Below are positions 5,543 through 5,693 of a DNA stretch of 5,693 nt, piece after piece. Under the pieces are notes generated by a model. That model did no database searches. It had not been told where the DNA came from and worked only from the letters and a program-made list of their open reading frames with translations. Positions within the stretch are counted from its first letter, which is position 1; every line of letters begins with the position of its first letter. The stretch covers positions 1 to 5,693 of the forward strand of contig LFRX01000025.1 of assembly GCA_001512985.1 (NCBI GenBank), read 5' to 3'. The position numbers were made by a program, and so were the translations under genes. Source of the DNA: Acholeplasmatales bacterium DTU056. Its GTDB lineage: Bacteria > Bacillota_I > Bacilli_A > ML615J-28 > CAG-698.

Positions 5543-5693
5543 AATTCTACCACTCCACTTTTGTCATTATAACCTTTCTAATTATATCATATTGTCTATC
5601 TTTTTAATACATATTTTTAAAATAAAAAAATATCATATCAATAATGAAGATAACTATTATACATATTATCCATTTCTTTTAGAATAATTAAAC
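5543..5693. other. Upstream region of the ABC operon
   Basis: This AT-rich segment contains the operon promoter and ribosome site. Beyond about 5590 I see no gene, terminator or RNA. The only frame starting with ATG on the plus strand (5644-5682) has 12 codons and no ribosome site. Any regulator gene for the exporter must lie outside the window. Confidence 0.55.
5581..5589 (-). promoter_or_regulatory. Extended -10 promoter of the ABC exporter operon
   Basis: On the minus strand TGATATAAT is a perfect extended -10 element (TGnTATAAT), 39 bp upstream of the first ATG. It predicts a start near 5574 and a leader of about 30 nt. No good -35 lies 16-18 bp upstream, which extended -10 promoters tolerate. 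A second TATAAT at 5566-5571 also lacks a -35 and would leave a leader of about 16 nt. Confidence 0.5.

Noticed and set aside
5644..5682. Short plus-strand frame starting MKITIIH near the right edge
   Set aside because: It has only 12 codons and no ribosome site or promoter.
1..5693. UGA read as tryptophan, as in Mycoplasma
   Set aside because: The proteins reach normal family lengths with TGA as stop, and Trp positions use TGG.
1..5693. tRNA, rRNA, CRISPR array, transposase or toxin-antitoxin locus
   Set aside because: No cloverleaf, conserved rRNA segment, regularly spaced repeat or matching protein could be found on either strand.

Overview
The window is a very AT-rich stretch in which every recognisable gene lies on the minus strand. 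In the right-to-left order of transcription it holds a two-gene ABC exporter operon, a lipid kinase followed by a small HNH-fold protein, and the 5' end of rsmD. Several things suggest a low-GC Bacillota or a deep-branching Mollicutes-type relative (Acholeplasma/Izemoplasma/Erysipelotrichia-like): the base composition, the GGAGG-type ribosome binding sites, the sigma-A-like promoters and the gene families. The reading frames reach family-typical lengths with TGA as stop and TGG for Trp, so a Mycoplasma-type UGA=Trp code is not needed. The genus assignment is inference.

Layout. 5543-5693 is an upstream region with an extended -10 promoter. 3695-5542 and 1882-3708 encode two half-transporters that overlap by 14 bp and together form a heterodimeric exporter. 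Their nucleotide-binding sites are degenerate in a complementary way: one has Asp in place of the catalytic Glu, and the other has an LSVGE signature. A strong hairpin terminator (1847-1875) closes this operon. 1643-1846 is a non-coding AT-rich spacer with a small tandem duplication and a GC-richer island.

A good sigma-A promoter (1614-1642) drives a DgkB/YegS/BmrU-type lipid kinase. Its true start is very probably the internal Met codon at 1591, because the first ATG of the frame forms part of the -10 box. Twenty bases after its stop comes a 113-residue protein with an HNH-like layout whose catalytic Asp-His pair is replaced by Ala-Pro. The window ends in the first 45 codons of rsmD (16S rRNA m2G966 methyltransferase).

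The least ordinary part is the 199-bp gap 137-335. It holds three perfect inverted repeats. One is a 10-bp-stem terminator whose T-tract lies only on the plus strand, although no plus-strand gene exists. Together with a C-rich hairpin loop and a CU-rich, Shine-Dalgarno-complementary segment, this suggests a small plus-strand regulatory RNA of about 110 nt. That is a hypothesis: the plus-strand promoter is weak. The ABC operon, the lipid kinase/HNH pair and rsmD appear to be separate transcription units.
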